Origin: Nitrospira sp.
GTDB lineage: Bacteria > Nitrospirota > Nitrospiria > Nitrospirales > Nitrospiraceae
Reading direction: 5' to 3'
Length of the DNA stretch: 44,755 nucleotides
NCBI GenBank assembly: GCA_022843785.1
Contig: JALHMZ010000022.1
Location: 1 to 44,755, forward strand
Positions 17,623 through 27,003 of the stretch are shown here, piece by piece. How positions within the stretch are numbered: position 1 is the stretch's first letter; every line of letters begins with the position of its first letter. Position numbers and translations under genes: made by a program. A model generated the notes under the pieces. It had not been told where the DNA came from. It saw only the letters and a list, made by a program, of their open reading frames with translations, and did not search any database.

Positions 17623-18278
17623 AACGCAGCCGAGACTGCTGCCATCATCTGTTCCACCACCTGATCGACATTGAGCACAGACGTGTCGATAGGCCTTGCA
17701 TCAGCGGCGGGAATCAGCGGCGCAATTGAACGGTTCCGATCCCGCATATCTCGACCCGAGAGATCTTGATAGGTCTCTTCAATCGCTCTCCCGTGACCTG
17801 CAGCAACCAGCTCACGATGGCGGCGCTCCGCTCGTACAGTCGCATCCGCCTCCAAGAAGAATTTCAGCGGAGCGGAGGGGAACACCTTCGTCCCGACATC
17901 ACGTCCTTCTGCGACGACCGAACCCCGTTGCCCGATTTGGCGCTGGATCGGCAGCAACCACTCTCGAACCGCCGGAATAGCAGATACGATGGACGCCGTC
18001 CCCGTCACCTCCGGCGTGCGAAGCTCGCCGGTGACCTCACGCCCATCAACTAAGACCTGCATGGCGCCATTGTGATACTGCATATGCACCGAGGTGCTGT
18101 CGAGCAGTGCCGTCACCTGTTCATGGTCCGTCGGCTGCACCTTCGATTGAAGCACCTTCCACGCAATAGCACGATACAACGCGCCGGTATCGAGATAGAG
18201 ATACCCAAGTCGGGCTGCCAGCAACTTGGCCACCGTGCTTTTGCCCACTCCAGCCGGCCCGTCAATCGCGATGATCAC
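17619..18278 (-). CDS. cmk: Cytidylate kinase
   Basis: Cmk phosphorylates CMP and dCMP. The 219-residue protein starts MIIAIDGPAGVGKSTVAKLL with the P-loop GPAGVGKS. YLDTGALYRA is the conserved CMP-binding region and VVAEGRDVGTKVFP the central motif. ADATVRAERRHRE forms the lid region. It overlaps plsC at its stop and follows aroA by 44 nt, the order aroA-cmk-(plsC)-rpsA known from mixed-function supraoperons. Confidence 0.96.
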   Translation of the reverse strand: MIIAIDGPAGVGKSTVAKLLAARLGYLYLDTGALYRAIAWKVLQSKVQPTDHEQVTALLDSTSVHMQYHNGAMQVLVDGREVTGELRTPEVTGTASIVSAIPAVREWLLPIQRQIGQRGSVVAEGRDVGTKVFPSAPLKFFLEADATVRAERRHRELVAAGHGRAIEETYQDLSGRDMRDRNRSIAPLIPAADARPIDTSVLNVDQVVEQMMAAVSAAL

Positions 18279-18322
18279 GCAAAGCCCCCATCCACATCAG
18301 AATGCCTTCAAGATAGAAGGCG

Positions 18323-19654
18323 TTACCGCCCGCTCGCCGCATGCGTCAACAAGTCGGAAAGCGCAGCCTCGAACTTCGGGAAAGAGGTTTCCACGCAGCC
18401 ACAGTCGGCAATCGTCATGCTGGTGGCGGCAGTCAACCCTCCGATGGCCAACGACATCGCGACCCGATGATCTCCATGGCTTTGAGCCTTCCTGCCGGCG
18501 CTCAAGCGGCCGTTCTCTCCGGCTTGACCAAGACCACGAATGACCATACCGTCCGGCTTTTCAGTAATCTGCGCCCCCATATCCCTGAGTTCGGCGCTCA
18601 TCGTCGCAATGCGGTCGCTTTCCTTGACCCGCAACTCTTCCGCCCCGGAAATAACGGTGTCACCCTCCGCGACTGCTGCGGCCACACAGAGGATAGGAAA
18701 CTCATCGATTGTTTGCGGAATAAGTTCGGGGCCGATTTCGATGCCTCTGAGTGAAGCGGACTTGACCCGTAGATCAGCCACCGGCTCTCCCGCTTCTTCC
18801 CGTTGACTGAGAATCTGGATATCGGCGCCCATCCTGTTCATGACATCGAGCAAACCGGTCCTGGTCGGATTGATACCGACATTCCGGATCATGATATCCG
18901 AGCCCCCCACAATCGTGGCGCCGACGATAAAAAATGCGGCGGCTGAAAAGTCGCCGGGAACGACGACACGGCGCCCGGCCCATCCAACAGCAGGTCGCCC
19001 CTGCATGATCAACTCACCGTTGTCGCGGGTGAGGGAAATTCCAAAAAACTGAAACATGCGTTCGGTATGGTCGCGCGAAAGCCGCGGCTCCCGCACCCTG
19101 GTCGTCCCTTCCGCAAACAACGCAGCAAGCAAGAGTGACGATTTGATCTGCGCGCTGGCAACCGGCGAACGATACTCGATACCATGAAGCCGCTTACCTG
19201 TCAGGGCCAACGGAGCCAGCTCTCCACCCTTGCGTCCTGCGATGACCGCCCCCATCTCGCGCAAGGGTTTCACCACCCGCCCCATAGGACGTCGGCGAAT
19301 CGACTCGTCGCCGGTCAGTACCGTGAAGAAATCCTGGCCGGCCAGCAGCCCCGACAGCAGCCTGATGCCAGTGCCTGAGTTGCCGCAGTCGATCGGTCCA
19401 TTCGGCTCACTCAGCCCCCACAACCCCTTGCCGTGCACGGTCAAGAGATCGGGGGTCTCATCGATCCGGATACCGAGCGACTGAAGAGCCCGCATTGTAT
19501 TCAGGCAGTCTTCACCCCGACAATAGGCCGACACCGTACTCATTCCTTCCGCCAAAGCCGTCAGGATGATGGCACGATGGGTAACGGATTTGTCTCCCGG
19601 AACCACGATCGTTCCCTGGAGTGGCCGGCCTGGATTGATGGTGAATGTCGTCAT
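18323..19654 (-). CDS. aroA: 3-phosphoshikimate 1-carboxyvinyltransferase (EPSP synthase)
   Basis: AroA joins phosphoenolpyruvate and shikimate 3-phosphate to form EPSP. From the ATG at 19654 the protein has 443 residues; a GTG at 19660 is an alternative. PGDKSVTHRAIIL is the N-terminal substrate motif. DCGNSGTGIRLLSGLLAG holds the PEP-binding loop in the NSGTGIR form also found in Bacillus-like enzymes. SRDHTERM and KESDRIATM hold conserved active-site residues, and QSHGDHRVAMSLAI closes the C-terminal domain. Only 7 nt separate it from tyrA, so they share a transcript. Confidence 0.96.
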   Translation of the reverse strand: MTTFTINPGRPLQGTIVVPGDKSVTHRAIILTALAEGMSTVSAYCRGEDCLNTMRALQSLGIRIDETPDLLTVHGKGLWGLSEPNGPIDCGNSGTGIRLLSGLLAGQDFFTVLTGDESIRRRPMGRVVKPLREMGAVIAGRKGGELAPLALTGKRLHGIEYRSPVASAQIKSSLLLAALFAEGTTRVREPRLSRDHTERMFQFFGISLTRDNGELIMQGRPAVGWAGRRVVVPGDFSAAAFFIVGATIVGGSDIMIRNVGINPTRTGLLDVMNRMGADIQILSQREEAGEPVADLRVKSASLRGIEIGPELIPQTIDEFPILCVAAAVAEGDTVISGAEELRVKESDRIATMSAELRDMGAQITEKPDGMVIRGLGQAGENGRLSAGRKAQSHGDHRVAMSLAIGGLTAATSMTIADCGCVETSFPKFEAALSDLLTHAASGR

Positions 19655-19661
19655 GATCACG

Positions 19662-20555
19662 TCACGCTTTGACCGGAGCAGGCATGCTCAATTTCTCACG
19701 CTCGCCCTTTGCCCGTTCGAGCGCCTTTTCTATTCCGGCCGCATCGCCGGTCTTGATCAGCCGCTTGAGATCTTCCAACGCCCTTTGATACTCGTCGATA
19801 TAGGACACCAGATTGTCTCGATTCCACAAGAAAATATCGCGCCACATCTCCGGTGAACTGGCGGCGATTCTGGTCGTATCCCGCAACCCGCCGCCGGAGT
19901 GGGCGGCAAGATCCAAGGCGGACAGCCTGTGATCGCGAAGATCCGCCAACGCATTCATCAGCGCAAAGGCGGCGATATGAGGCAGGTGGCTGACGGCACC
20001 GAGAATCTGATCGTGCAAATGGGGGTCCATAGTCAACACGATTGACCCGGTTTCTTGCCATATTTGTTTGATTCGTTCCAGCGCCTGCTGATCGGTCCGC
20101 TTCGTCGGCGTCACAATACACCGCGCGCCGTTGAATAGCTGATCGGATCCGGCAGCCACTCCGGTCTTTTCCTTTCCCGCGATAGGGTGCGCCCCGACAA
20201 AATGCACACCCGCCGGCATGGCCGCTTCCGACTGCTCAACCAACGTGCCTTTTACACTTCCGACATCGCTCACAATCGCTCCGGGCGCCAGACAGTGCGC
20301 CCATTCTTTGAGATGGCGATCATAGGTATCGACAGGAGTCGCCAGAACCACAAGATCTGCCCCCTGCACACCTTCTTTCGGATCGGCCACATACCGATCG
20401 ATCGCTCCCAATTCAACGGCGGTCTTGAGGTTTTCCACACGCCGGCCAATGCCCACGATGTGATCCGCCAAGGCTTTGCGCCGGAGAATCATCCCCAGCG
20501 ATCCGCCGATCAACCCCACTCCGATGATTGCGACTTGCTTGAAATGAACCGTCAT
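19662..20555 (-). CDS. tyrA: Prephenate dehydrogenase (TyrA)
   Basis: This converts prephenate (or arogenate) to 4-hydroxyphenylpyruvate (or tyrosine) with NAD(P). In the 297-residue chain, VAIIGVGLIGGSLGMIL is the Rossmann nucleotide loop and VLATPVDTY is typical of the family. GAHPIAGKEKTGV holds the catalytic His, and GAVSHLPHIAAFAL the substrate site. The helical dimerisation domain ends with DDLKRLIKTGDA-like repeats. It has no fused chorismate mutase or ACT domain. Substrate preference (prephenate or arogenate) cannot be read here. Confidence 0.95.
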   Translation of the reverse strand: MTVHFKQVAIIGVGLIGGSLGMILRRKALADHIVGIGRRVENLKTAVELGAIDRYVADPKEGVQGADLVVLATPVDTYDRHLKEWAHCLAPGAIVSDVGSVKGTLVEQSEAAMPAGVHFVGAHPIAGKEKTGVAAGSDQLFNGARCIVTPTKRTDQQALERIKQIWQETGSIVLTMDPHLHDQILGAVSHLPHIAAFALMNALADLRDHRLSALDLAAHSGGGLRDTTRIAASSPEMWRDIFLWNRDNLVSYIDEYQRALEDLKRLIKTGDAAGIEKALERAKGEREKLSMPAPVKA

Positions 20556-20565
20556 AGGTATCCCG

Positions 20566-21579
20566 CTAAATTTCCCGCCCCACGGCCTTCGCGATCAGCC
20601 CGAGATCACGCATCAGCGCCTTGAACTTCGAAGGCTTGATCGATTCTTCTCCGTCGCAGAGCGCACACTCGGGGTTTGAATGGACCTCAATGAGCAGGCC
20701 GTCAGCGCCGGCCGCAACCGCCGCTTTGGACATGGGCGCGACGAGATCCCACTTCCCCGTGGCATGGCTGGGATCCACGATGACGGGGAGGTGCGACAGG
20801 TCCTTCAACGTCGGGATGGCCGCAAGATCAAGCGTGTTGCGATACTGGGTTTCAAAGGTGCGGATGCCCCGCTCACAGAGCATGACATTGCGATTCCCCC
20901 GCGACATGATGTACTCCGCAGACAGAAGAAACTCCTTGATGGTCGCCGACAGTCCTCGCTTTAACAACACCGGCTTGTCGTATGCCCCCACTTCCTTCAG
21001 CAGCTCGAAGTTCTGCATGTTCCTTGCGCCGATCTGAATGATGTCCGCCTTTTCAAGAAAGAGTTCGATATCCCGTGTATCCAGGATTTCGCTGACCACC
21101 GGCAGCCCGGTTTGTTTTTTCGCTTCGACCAGGTAATCCAGCCCTTCGCGTCCCAAGCCCTGGAAGGAATAGGGCGAGGTCCTTGGCTTGTACGCGCCCC
21201 CGCGAAGAATTGCGGCGCCGGAAGCTTTCACCTCATGCGCGATCCCGACAGTGAGCTCAAGCCGTTCGACCGCGCAGGGCCCCGCCATGATGGCCAACTT
21301 CTGGCCGCCGATCTTCACCCCGCCGACATCGATGATCGTCCCTTCCTTCTTGAACTCGCGGCTCACCAGTTTCCATGGAGCCAGAATCGGCAACACACTC
21401 TCTACGCCGGGAAGCGCCGTCAGCGGCTGATTGTGAAGAATCCGGTCATCTCCGATGACACCGATAATGGTGCGCTCCTGGCCGGTCGAAATCTGCGACT
21501 TCAGGCCGAGATCGCGCAGCCGGTCGATAATATGATCGACCTCGCTCTCGGACGCCTCTGGTTTCAATACGATAATCAT
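20566..21579 (-). CDS. aroF: 3-deoxy-7-phosphoheptulonate synthase (DAHP synthase, type I-beta)
   Basis: This catalyses the first committed step of aromatic synthesis from PEP and erythrose 4-phosphate. The 337-residue protein has an N-terminal ferredoxin-like regulatory domain of about 70 residues ([19 protein letters not shown]). The TIM-barrel core follows, with [46 protein letters not shown] and VDPSHATGK. This is the Thermotoga/Bacillus type, in which Tyr or Phe feedback acts through the N-terminal domain. It lies between hisC and tyrA with gaps of 10 to 21 nt. The symbol is by convention; aroG is equally used. Confidence 0.94.
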   Translation of the reverse strand: MIIVLKPEASESEVDHIIDRLRDLGLKSQISTGQERTIIGVIGDDRILHNQPLTALPGVESVLPILAPWKLVSREFKKEGTIIDVGGVKIGGQKLAIMAGPCAVERLELTVGIAHEVKASGAAILRGGAYKPRTSPYSFQGLGREGLDYLVEAKKQTGLPVVSEILDTRDIELFLEKADIIQIGARNMQNFELLKEVGAYDKPVLLKRGLSATIKEFLLSAEYIMSRGNRNVMLCERGIRTFETQYRNTLDLAAIPTLKDLSHLPVIVDPSHATGKWDLVAPMSKAAVAAGADGLLIEVHSNPECALCDGEESIKPSKFKALMRDLGLIAKAVGREI

Positions 21580-21600
21580 GGTTCCCTCGCTGTGCTGTTC

Positions 21601-22677
21601 CTACAACAGGACTTTACCGAGCGCATGGAGAAAGGCCGCATTCTCTTCAGCTTGCCCGATGGTGACCCGGAGCATAGTCCCCTGAATATGCCGCACGATG
21701 ATCCCTTCACGGAGCAACGATTCAAACACCTGCCGCCCGTCCCGCTTCACATCGAAATAGATAAAGTTTGCTTCGCTTGGAATCGGGTGAAAACCAAGCC
21801 CCTTCAGTCCCTGTCCGACTTGCTCCATCCCCGCAGCATTGACGGCCCGGCTCTTGGCCACATGCTCATCGTCCCCCAACGCAGCCAGCGCCGCCCTCTG
21901 AGCCAGACTATTGGCATTGAAGGGAGGCCGCACCCGATTGAGCACATCGTTGATCTCAGGAGTGGTGACGCCATACCCAATCCGCAAGCCCGCCAGCCCA
22001 TAGATTTTGGAAAACGTCCTGAGCACAATCGCCTGTCGCCCCTCTTTCACATACTCGATCGTGTCGGGAAATTGAGAATGACGGACATATTCGAAGTAGG
22101 CTTCGTCGAACACGACGATCACATCCTTAGGCACCTCAGCCATAAGCCGGCTGATCGCCTCGGCCGGCACCATCGTCCCCGTGGGGTTGTTGGGATTGCA
22201 GATAAAGAGCAGTCTGGTCCTTGGGGTAATCGATCGGACCATGGTGTCCAGATCGTGCGTCCAATTGACGAGAGGAACCATGACCGCCTTCCCATGCGCC
22301 GCGGTCACCTCCATCTTGTAGATAACGAACGTATGATCAGCCATAACGGCTTCGTCGCCGGGGGCCAGAAATGCCCTGGCCAGTAGTCCAAGAATCTCAT
22401 CAGACCCGTTGCCTAACACAATCTGATCGATCGAGACCTTCCACCGTTCAGCAATGGCCTGCCTGAGCCGATAGCCGCCCCCGTCCGGATAACGGTGGAG
22501 GGTATTGAATTCTCCGACAAGCGCCGCCACAGCCTTGGGCGAAGGCCCCAGCGGATTTTCATTGGAGGCCAGCTTGATCACGCGGGTGAGTCCAAGTTCC
22601 CGCTGCAACTCGTCGATCGGTTTCCCGGGGACATAGGGACTGAGTGAGAGGATATCTGGATGGATGTGGAGCGCCAT
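21601..22677 (-). CDS. hisC: Histidinol-phosphate / aromatic aminotransferase
   Basis: This PLP-dependent class I/II aminotransferase has 358 residues. LASNENPLGPSPKAV is the HisC-family N-terminal motif, NGSDEILGLL binds PLP phosphate, and CNPNNPTG is the core signature. RTFSKIYGLAGLRIGY contains the Schiff-base Lys. The position next to pheA and tyrA suggests that it also, or mainly, transaminates phenylpyruvate and hydroxyphenylpyruvate. That is known for HisHb/HisC2-type paralogues in supraoperons. No other his gene is present here, which supports an aromatic role. Confidence 0.93.
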   Translation of the reverse strand: MALHIHPDILSLSPYVPGKPIDELQRELGLTRVIKLASNENPLGPSPKAVAALVGEFNTLHRYPDGGGYRLRQAIAERWKVSIDQIVLGNGSDEILGLLARAFLAPGDEAVMADHTFVIYKMEVTAAHGKAVMVPLVNWTHDLDTMVRSITPRTRLLFICNPNNPTGTMVPAEAISRLMAEVPKDVIVVFDEAYFEYVRHSQFPDTIEYVKEGRQAIVLRTFSKIYGLAGLRIGYGVTTPEINDVLNRVRPPFNANSLAQRAALAALGDDEHVAKSRAVNAAGMEQVGQGLKGLGFHPIPSEANFIYFDVKRDGRQVFESLLREGIIVRHIQGTMLRVTIGQAEENAAFLHALGKVLL

Positions 22678-22685
22678 GGGTCTAA

Positions 22686-23762
22686 CTAACTGTAGATAGG
22701 ATAAGAGCCCAAAATTTTCATAAAGAGACAGCGGCCCTTCACTTCTTCAACCGCCCTGCTGACCCGTTCCTCCGTGATGTGCCCCTCGACATCGACGAAG
22801 AAGATGTATTCCCAGGCTTTCCGCTGTGAGGGCCTGGATTCGATCTTGGTCATGCTGATGCCATGCGAGGCGAAGGGGCGCAGCAAATCGTAGAGGGCGC
22901 CGACCTTATCCTTGATAGACAACATCAGCGACGTCTTGTCTTTCCCTGTCCGCTCCGACGGTTTCTGAGAGAGCACCAGAAATCTGGTCACATTGTTCAA
23001 GTTGTCTTCAATGCGAGGCTTGATGACTTTCAGCCCGTACAATTGGCCCGCCAGTTCAGAGGCAATCGCAGCCGACGACGGCTCATCAATGCAGAGTTCG
23101 GCCGCCCGCGCCGTGCTGGCCACTTCCATTGCCGGCACACGCGGCAGGTGGGTTTCGAGCCAGTTCCGGCATTGCGCGATCGCATGCGGGTGAGAATACA
23201 CTTTCTTCACCTCGTCGATCAGACCGGACTTCGACAGCAAGTGATGCGAGACTTCTTGAAGCACCTCACCGTAGATCAGCAGATTGGAGTCAATGAACAT
23301 GTCGAGCGTATGGTTCACCACGCCTTCCGTCGTGTTTTCGATCGGTACCACGCCGAAATTAGCCCGCCCCCGCTCAACTTCACTAAACACTTCCTTGATG
23401 CTATGGACCGGCACATACTGAGCCGATGAGCCGAACTTCTGCATGCAGGCCATGTGGGTAAAGGTCGCGCGGGGCCCTAAATAGGCCACCTTTTGAGGCG
23501 CCTCCAGGGACAGGGAAGCGGACATGATCTCTCGATAGACCGATCGAATCGCTTCGCTGGGAAAAGGACCGGTATTGAGCCTGGTCAGCCGTTCGATAAT
23601 GGCTGTTTCCCGTCCTTGCGTATGAAGATTGGCCGCCGCATCCTTTTCCTTCTTGATTTTTCCGATCTCGATCACGCTCTTGGACCGCTCGTTCAGCAGA
23701 CGGATGATTTCATCGTCGATCCGATCGATCTCTTGACGATATTCGAGCATGTCTCTGGGCAT
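22686..23762 (-). CDS. pheA: Chorismate mutase / prephenate dehydratase (bifunctional P-protein)
   Basis: This turns chorismate to prephenate and then to phenylpyruvate. The AroQ chorismate mutase domain covers about residues 1-90 (YRQEIDRIDDEIIRLLNERS). The dehydratase domain follows, with VAYLGPRATFTHMA, GVVPIENTTEGVV and the HPHAIAQCRNWL region. NNVTRFLVLSQ is the Thr-Arg-Phe motif. The C-terminal ACT domain (GALYDLLRPFASHGISMTKI) contains ESRPS, a phenylalanine-binding motif, so feedback inhibition by Phe is likely. I place the start at the ATG at 23762 (358 aa); a GTG at 23813 lacks a ribosome site. It is the first gene of the cluster. Confidence 0.95.
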   Translation of the reverse strand: MPRDMLEYRQEIDRIDDEIIRLLNERSKSVIEIGKIKKEKDAAANLHTQGRETAIIERLTRLNTGPFPSEAIRSVYREIMSASLSLEAPQKVAYLGPRATFTHMACMQKFGSSAQYVPVHSIKEVFSEVERGRANFGVVPIENTTEGVVNHTLDMFIDSNLLIYGEVLQEVSHHLLSKSGLIDEVKKVYSHPHAIAQCRNWLETHLPRVPAMEVASTARAAELCIDEPSSAAIASELAGQLYGLKVIKPRIEDNLNNVTRFLVLSQKPSERTGKDKTSLMLSIKDKVGALYDLLRPFASHGISMTKIESRPSQRKAWEYIFFVDVEGHITEERVSRAVEEVKGRCLFMKILGSYPIYS

Positions 23763-23944
23763 CGAGAGTACGCCTCGGACGTGAAGCCTAAAGAAGCCGA
23801 TAGGCAAAATCACAAACTGGACAAGTGTCGAATTTTACAGGAACTCTCAAATCTTTTGCAAGGATCGCCCGATGGTTTCAGGGAGAACGAAACGGAACGG
23901 TCGAAACACCGGCAGCTTCATCCGACGCGACAATCGTGGCCAGA

Positions 23945-24949
23945 CTACATCAGCATGGTGGGTGGTTTCTTGAAATGGTCAAACGTCAACTTCGTCACCT
24001 GCCGACCCCGACCGGTCCGATCCAAGAAGCCGGCCTGAATCAGATACGGCTCATAGACGTCTTCGAGCGTACCTCTGTCTTCCTGTACCGCCGCAGCCAA
24101 CGCTTCCACGCCGACAGGACCGCCATTGAACTTATCGATGATGGTGAGAAGGATCTTGCGATCCATCTCGTCAAAACCGGCCTCATCGATACCTATCCAG
24201 GCCAAACCGTCCTGGGCGACCTGCTTGGTGATATGCCCATCGGCCTTGATTTGCGCATAGTCCCTGAGCCGCTTAATCAATCGATTGACGATCCGTGGCG
24301 TTCCACGAGCCCGGCGTGAAATCTCCGCAGCCCCTTCCTGGTCGATCCCGACTCCCAAGACCTCCGCGGACCGGGTCACGATAGCCTCCAACTGAGGTGG
24401 CGAATAGAATTCAAGCCGATACACCAGGCCGAACCGGTCCCGGAGGGGTGACGTCAGAGCACCAGCCCTTGTCGTTGCGCCCACAAGCGTAAACCGCGGC
24501 AGATCAAGCTTAACCGTTCTGATCGTTGGCCCTTGGCCGATCACCAAATCCAGCTGGTAATCCTCCATCGCTGGATAGAGGGCCTCCTCCACGGAAGCCG
24601 GCAGACGATGGATCTCATCAATGAACAGCACATCATGTTCCTGCAGGTTGGTGAGAATCGCCGCAAGATCACCGGCATGGGCTAACACCAGCCCGGAGGT
24701 CGAACGCAAGGACGCCCCCATCTCCCTGGCAATAATATGGGCGATCGTGGTCTTCCCAAGTCCCGGCGGACCATAGAAGATGGCATGGTCGAGGGGTTCA
24801 TTCCGCCGCTGGGCCGCTTCGATGCACACTCGAAGCGACTCCTTCATTTTCTCCTGCCCGATATAGGCGTCGAGCGTTTGAGGGCGCAGGACATTCTCCA
24901 AGCCTCGCTCGTCATCCATCGCTCGAGTCGTCATGAGTCGTTCCGTCAT
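23945..24949 (-). CDS. ruvB: Holliday junction branch migration helicase RuvB
   Basis: RuvB is the hexameric AAA+ motor that drives Holliday junctions with RuvA. The 334-residue protein starts at ATG 24949 ([16 protein letters not shown]); a longer upstream frame has no family similarity. The P-loop GPPGLGKTT, Walker [10 protein letters not shown], sensor [18 protein letters not shown] and C-terminal winged helix [20 protein letters not shown] are all present. It lies 16 nt after the cysteine-rich gene and is coupled to ruvA through it. RuvC is absent from the cluster. Confidence 0.97.
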   Translation of the reverse strand: MTERLMTTRAMDDERGLENVLRPQTLDAYIGQEKMKESLRVCIEAAQRRNEPLDHAIFYGPPGLGKTTIAHIIAREMGASLRSTSGLVLAHAGDLAAILTNLQEHDVLFIDEIHRLPASVEEALYPAMEDYQLDLVIGQGPTIRTVKLDLPRFTLVGATTRAGALTSPLRDRFGLVYRLEFYSPPQLEAIVTRSAEVLGVGIDQEGAAEISRRARGTPRIVNRLIKRLRDYAQIKADGHITKQVAQDGLAWIGIDEAGFDEMDRKILLTIIDKFNGGPVGVEALAAAVQEDRGTLEDVYEPYLIQAGFLDRTGRGRQVTKLTFDHFKKPPTMLM

Positions 24950-24965
24950 CGTGCCGCACGCAGGA

Positions 24966-25457
24966 TTATTTGTTATCCGGTATGTGCTGATATTTGGGAG
25001 GAGGCGGCACGGTCCCCTGCCCTGGTGTCGCTGTATTGCCGCAATCGGGTGGACAGGTTTTGTAGCCTTGAGCCGGGTCGGGCAAGTTCTGCTCCATTTT
25101 CCCCAACTGACATTGTGATAATCGACCGCCATCCTTGTTGCCACAGCGCGCAGGGAGCGAAGACCCGCCGATCTCATTGTAACCTTCAGGACAAGAGCCG
25201 CACACACCCAACATGTTCGCCCCCAGTGGCACACATTGCACCAGAGTCGGATCGCCCTCTTTGCAAATCTCCGGCGATTGCGTCACCCCGGTAGTGGCAT
25301 ATCCCTCGGGACAAGACCCGCAGGTCATTCTGATGCTCTTGGGTTCCGCCGCTCCTTCGGCAAACCCCGTGACCGGGAAGGCTCCAACAATCAGAGACAC
25401 TCCCATGCAGGTCATGGCTACGAATCTACTGATCACGCCCGCTTTGTCTATGCGCAT
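24966..25457 (-). CDS. Cysteine-rich secreted protein with CGSCPEGY repeats
   Basis: Not recognised. A signal peptide spans about residues 1-33 ([20 protein letters not shown], then FA-EG). The mature part has two repeats, [14 protein letters not shown] and [15 protein letters not shown]. Each is followed by a conserved Cys pair pattern (CKEG, CVPLG; CGNK, CQLG), and the tail is Pro-rich ([17 protein letters not shown]). About 12 mature cysteines suggest disulfide bonds or metal binding outside the cytoplasm. Its ATG lies 2 nt after the ruvA stop with AAGGGGG upstream, and ruvB follows 16 nt later, so it is in the operon although its function looks unrelated. Confidence 0.65.
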   Translation of the reverse strand: MRIDKAGVISRFVAMTCMGVSLIVGAFPVTGFAEGAAEPKSIRMTCGSCPEGYATTGVTQSPEICKEGDPTLVQCVPLGANMLGVCGSCPEGYNEIGGSSLPARCGNKDGGRLSQCQLGKMEQNLPDPAQGYKTCPPDCGNTATPGQGTVPPPPKYQHIPDNK

Positions 25458-25459
25458 GT

Positions 25460-26068
25460 TTACCCCCTTGCAAGCTCCTTGAGCCCTTCGCGAATCAGAT
25501 TCTTCAGGACAACAGGACCTGTGGCCCCCGTCGTGACTCGCCGCAAGGCTTCTTTGGCATCTTGCGGTCGATACCCCAAATTCACCAATGCGGACAGCGC
25601 ATCCTCAAAAGGACCGTCGAGTCCGGCCCCTTCAGATGCAGACACCTGAACTGTAGCCGATTGAATTTTGCCCACCTTGTCCTTGAGTTCAAGCGCGATA
25701 CGGCTAGCGGACTTTTTCCCGATACCCGGCACTGTCGACAACTTGTCGATGTCTTCGGTTTGAACCGCACGAACCAGCTCCGTGACCGGCAAGCTGGACA
25801 GCGCACTGAGCGCCAGCTTGGGACCAATGCCAGACACGGTCGTCAGCAACAGAAAAAGCTCTTTTTCACTGTGTGACAGAAACCCGAACAGCTGGATGGC
25901 ATCTTCCCGAAGATGCGTATGGATATTCAGTGCGGTGACTTCGTCAAGATTCGGAAGGGCGTAATAGGTGCTCAGAGGGATATGAACTTCGTACCCGACC
26001 CCCTGCACATCAAGCGTGAGGTGGGTCGGCGCTTTGAATGCCAACCGCCCCGTGAGAAAGGCGATCAT
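25460..26068 (-). CDS. ruvA: Holliday junction branch migration protein RuvA
   Basis: RuvA binds four-way junctions and recruits RuvB. The 202-residue chain has the N-terminal OB fold (MIAFLTGRLAFKAPTHLTLD, GVGYEVHIPLSTY). Two HhH motifs follow, LTTVSGIGPKLALSALS and LSTVPGIGKKSASRIALELK. A linker precedes the C-terminal RuvB-binding helix domain (DALSALVNLGYRPQDAKEAL). The stop is 2 nt before the start of the cysteine-rich gene. No ruvC lies upstream; yebC is 48 nt away. Confidence 0.96.
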   Translation of the reverse strand: MIAFLTGRLAFKAPTHLTLDVQGVGYEVHIPLSTYYALPNLDEVTALNIHTHLREDAIQLFGFLSHSEKELFLLLTTVSGIGPKLALSALSSLPVTELVRAVQTEDIDKLSTVPGIGKKSASRIALELKDKVGKIQSATVQVSASEGAGLDGPFEDALSALVNLGYRPQDAKEALRRVTTGATGPVVLKNLIREGLKELARG

Positions 26069-26116
26069 CTCGTCTCGTCACTCTGGTGGGAATGCGGCAC
26101 CCGATCGGCGGCCCTG

Positions 26117-26872
26117 TCACCCTGCTGCGACAGCAACCTTCTCCATCACTTCGTCCGGGATATCAAAATTGGCATGGACTTTCTGAACATCGTCGTGCTC
26201 ATCCATAATTTCCATCAATTTGAGCATCTGTTCAGCGGGCTTCTCTTCCAGACGAACTGTATTCTGCGGAATATATGTGATTTCAGCAAGCACTGTTTCG
26301 ATCTTCGCGTCTACGAGCGCTTTTTTCACGGCTTCAAAATCGTGAGGGCTGGTGATGACCTCAAAGCTTTTAGTGCCGACCTTGACATCTTCCGCGCCGG
26401 CATCGAGCGCCAGGGAGAGGAGCGTGTCCTCGTCAACCTTGCCCTTTTCAATCGCGACCAGCCCTTTCTTGTGAAACTGCCAGGCGACGGCGCCGGCTTC
26501 GGCCATATTCCCGTGATTCTTGGTGAGCAGGCTGCGTATTTCCGCGACGGTCCGGTTCCGGTTGTCGCTCGTGATTTCGAGCAGCAGCGCCGTCCCTCCG
26601 GGCCCATACCCTTCCAGGGAAAATTCTTCGTACGTCACACCCGGGAGTTCCCCGGTCCCCCGCTGAATAGCTTTCTTCAGGGTATCGCCGGGCATATTCG
26701 CTTCTTTGGCCTTGGCAACGGCCAGCCGAAGACGTGGATTTGCATCCGGATCACCGCCTGAACGGGCCGCGATGGTGACCTCGCGAATGATTCTGGTGAA
26801 GATCTTTCCACGCTTGACGTCCTGGGCCCCTTTGTGCCGCTTGATGGTCGCCCAATGGCTATGCCCGCCCAT
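26117..26872 (-). CDS. yebC: YebC/PmpR-family translation or transcription factor
   Basis: A 251-residue YebC/PmpR (TACO1-like) protein. It starts MGGHSHWATIKRHKGAQDVK, the universal N-terminus, followed by IFTRIIREVTIAARSGGDPD and LRLAVAKAKEANMPGDTLKK. YEEFSLEGYGPGGTALLLE is the mid-domain motif. Members have been described as DNA-binding regulators and more recently as factors aiding translation of proline stretches. Upstream of ruvC or ruvAB is its common position. The spacing to ruvA is 48 nt. Confidence 0.95.
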   Translation of the reverse strand: MGGHSHWATIKRHKGAQDVKRGKIFTRIIREVTIAARSGGDPDANPRLRLAVAKAKEANMPGDTLKKAIQRGTGELPGVTYEEFSLEGYGPGGTALLLEITSDNRNRTVAEIRSLLTKNHGNMAEAGAVAWQFHKKGLVAIEKGKVDEDTLLSLALDAGAEDVKVGTKSFEVITSPHDFEAVKKALVDAKIETVLAEITYIPQNTVRLEEKPAEQMLKLMEIMDEHDDVQKVHANFDIPDEVMEKVAVAAG

Positions 26873-27003
26873 GTATCCCTCCTCAATGCCGGCCTGTCTC
26901 TCCAGCCGGCTAAGGATAACGACGAATGAGATTCACCTATGGGTGTAGACCTAGCACAGGCCTCAGAAAGGTGTCAATTACGCAAGATCCCGGCAGTACC
27001 TGC

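Noticed and set aside
21112..22386. 424-codon plus-strand open frame opposite DAHP synthase and hisC
   Set aside because: It spans two well-identified minus-strand genes and has shadow-like composition.
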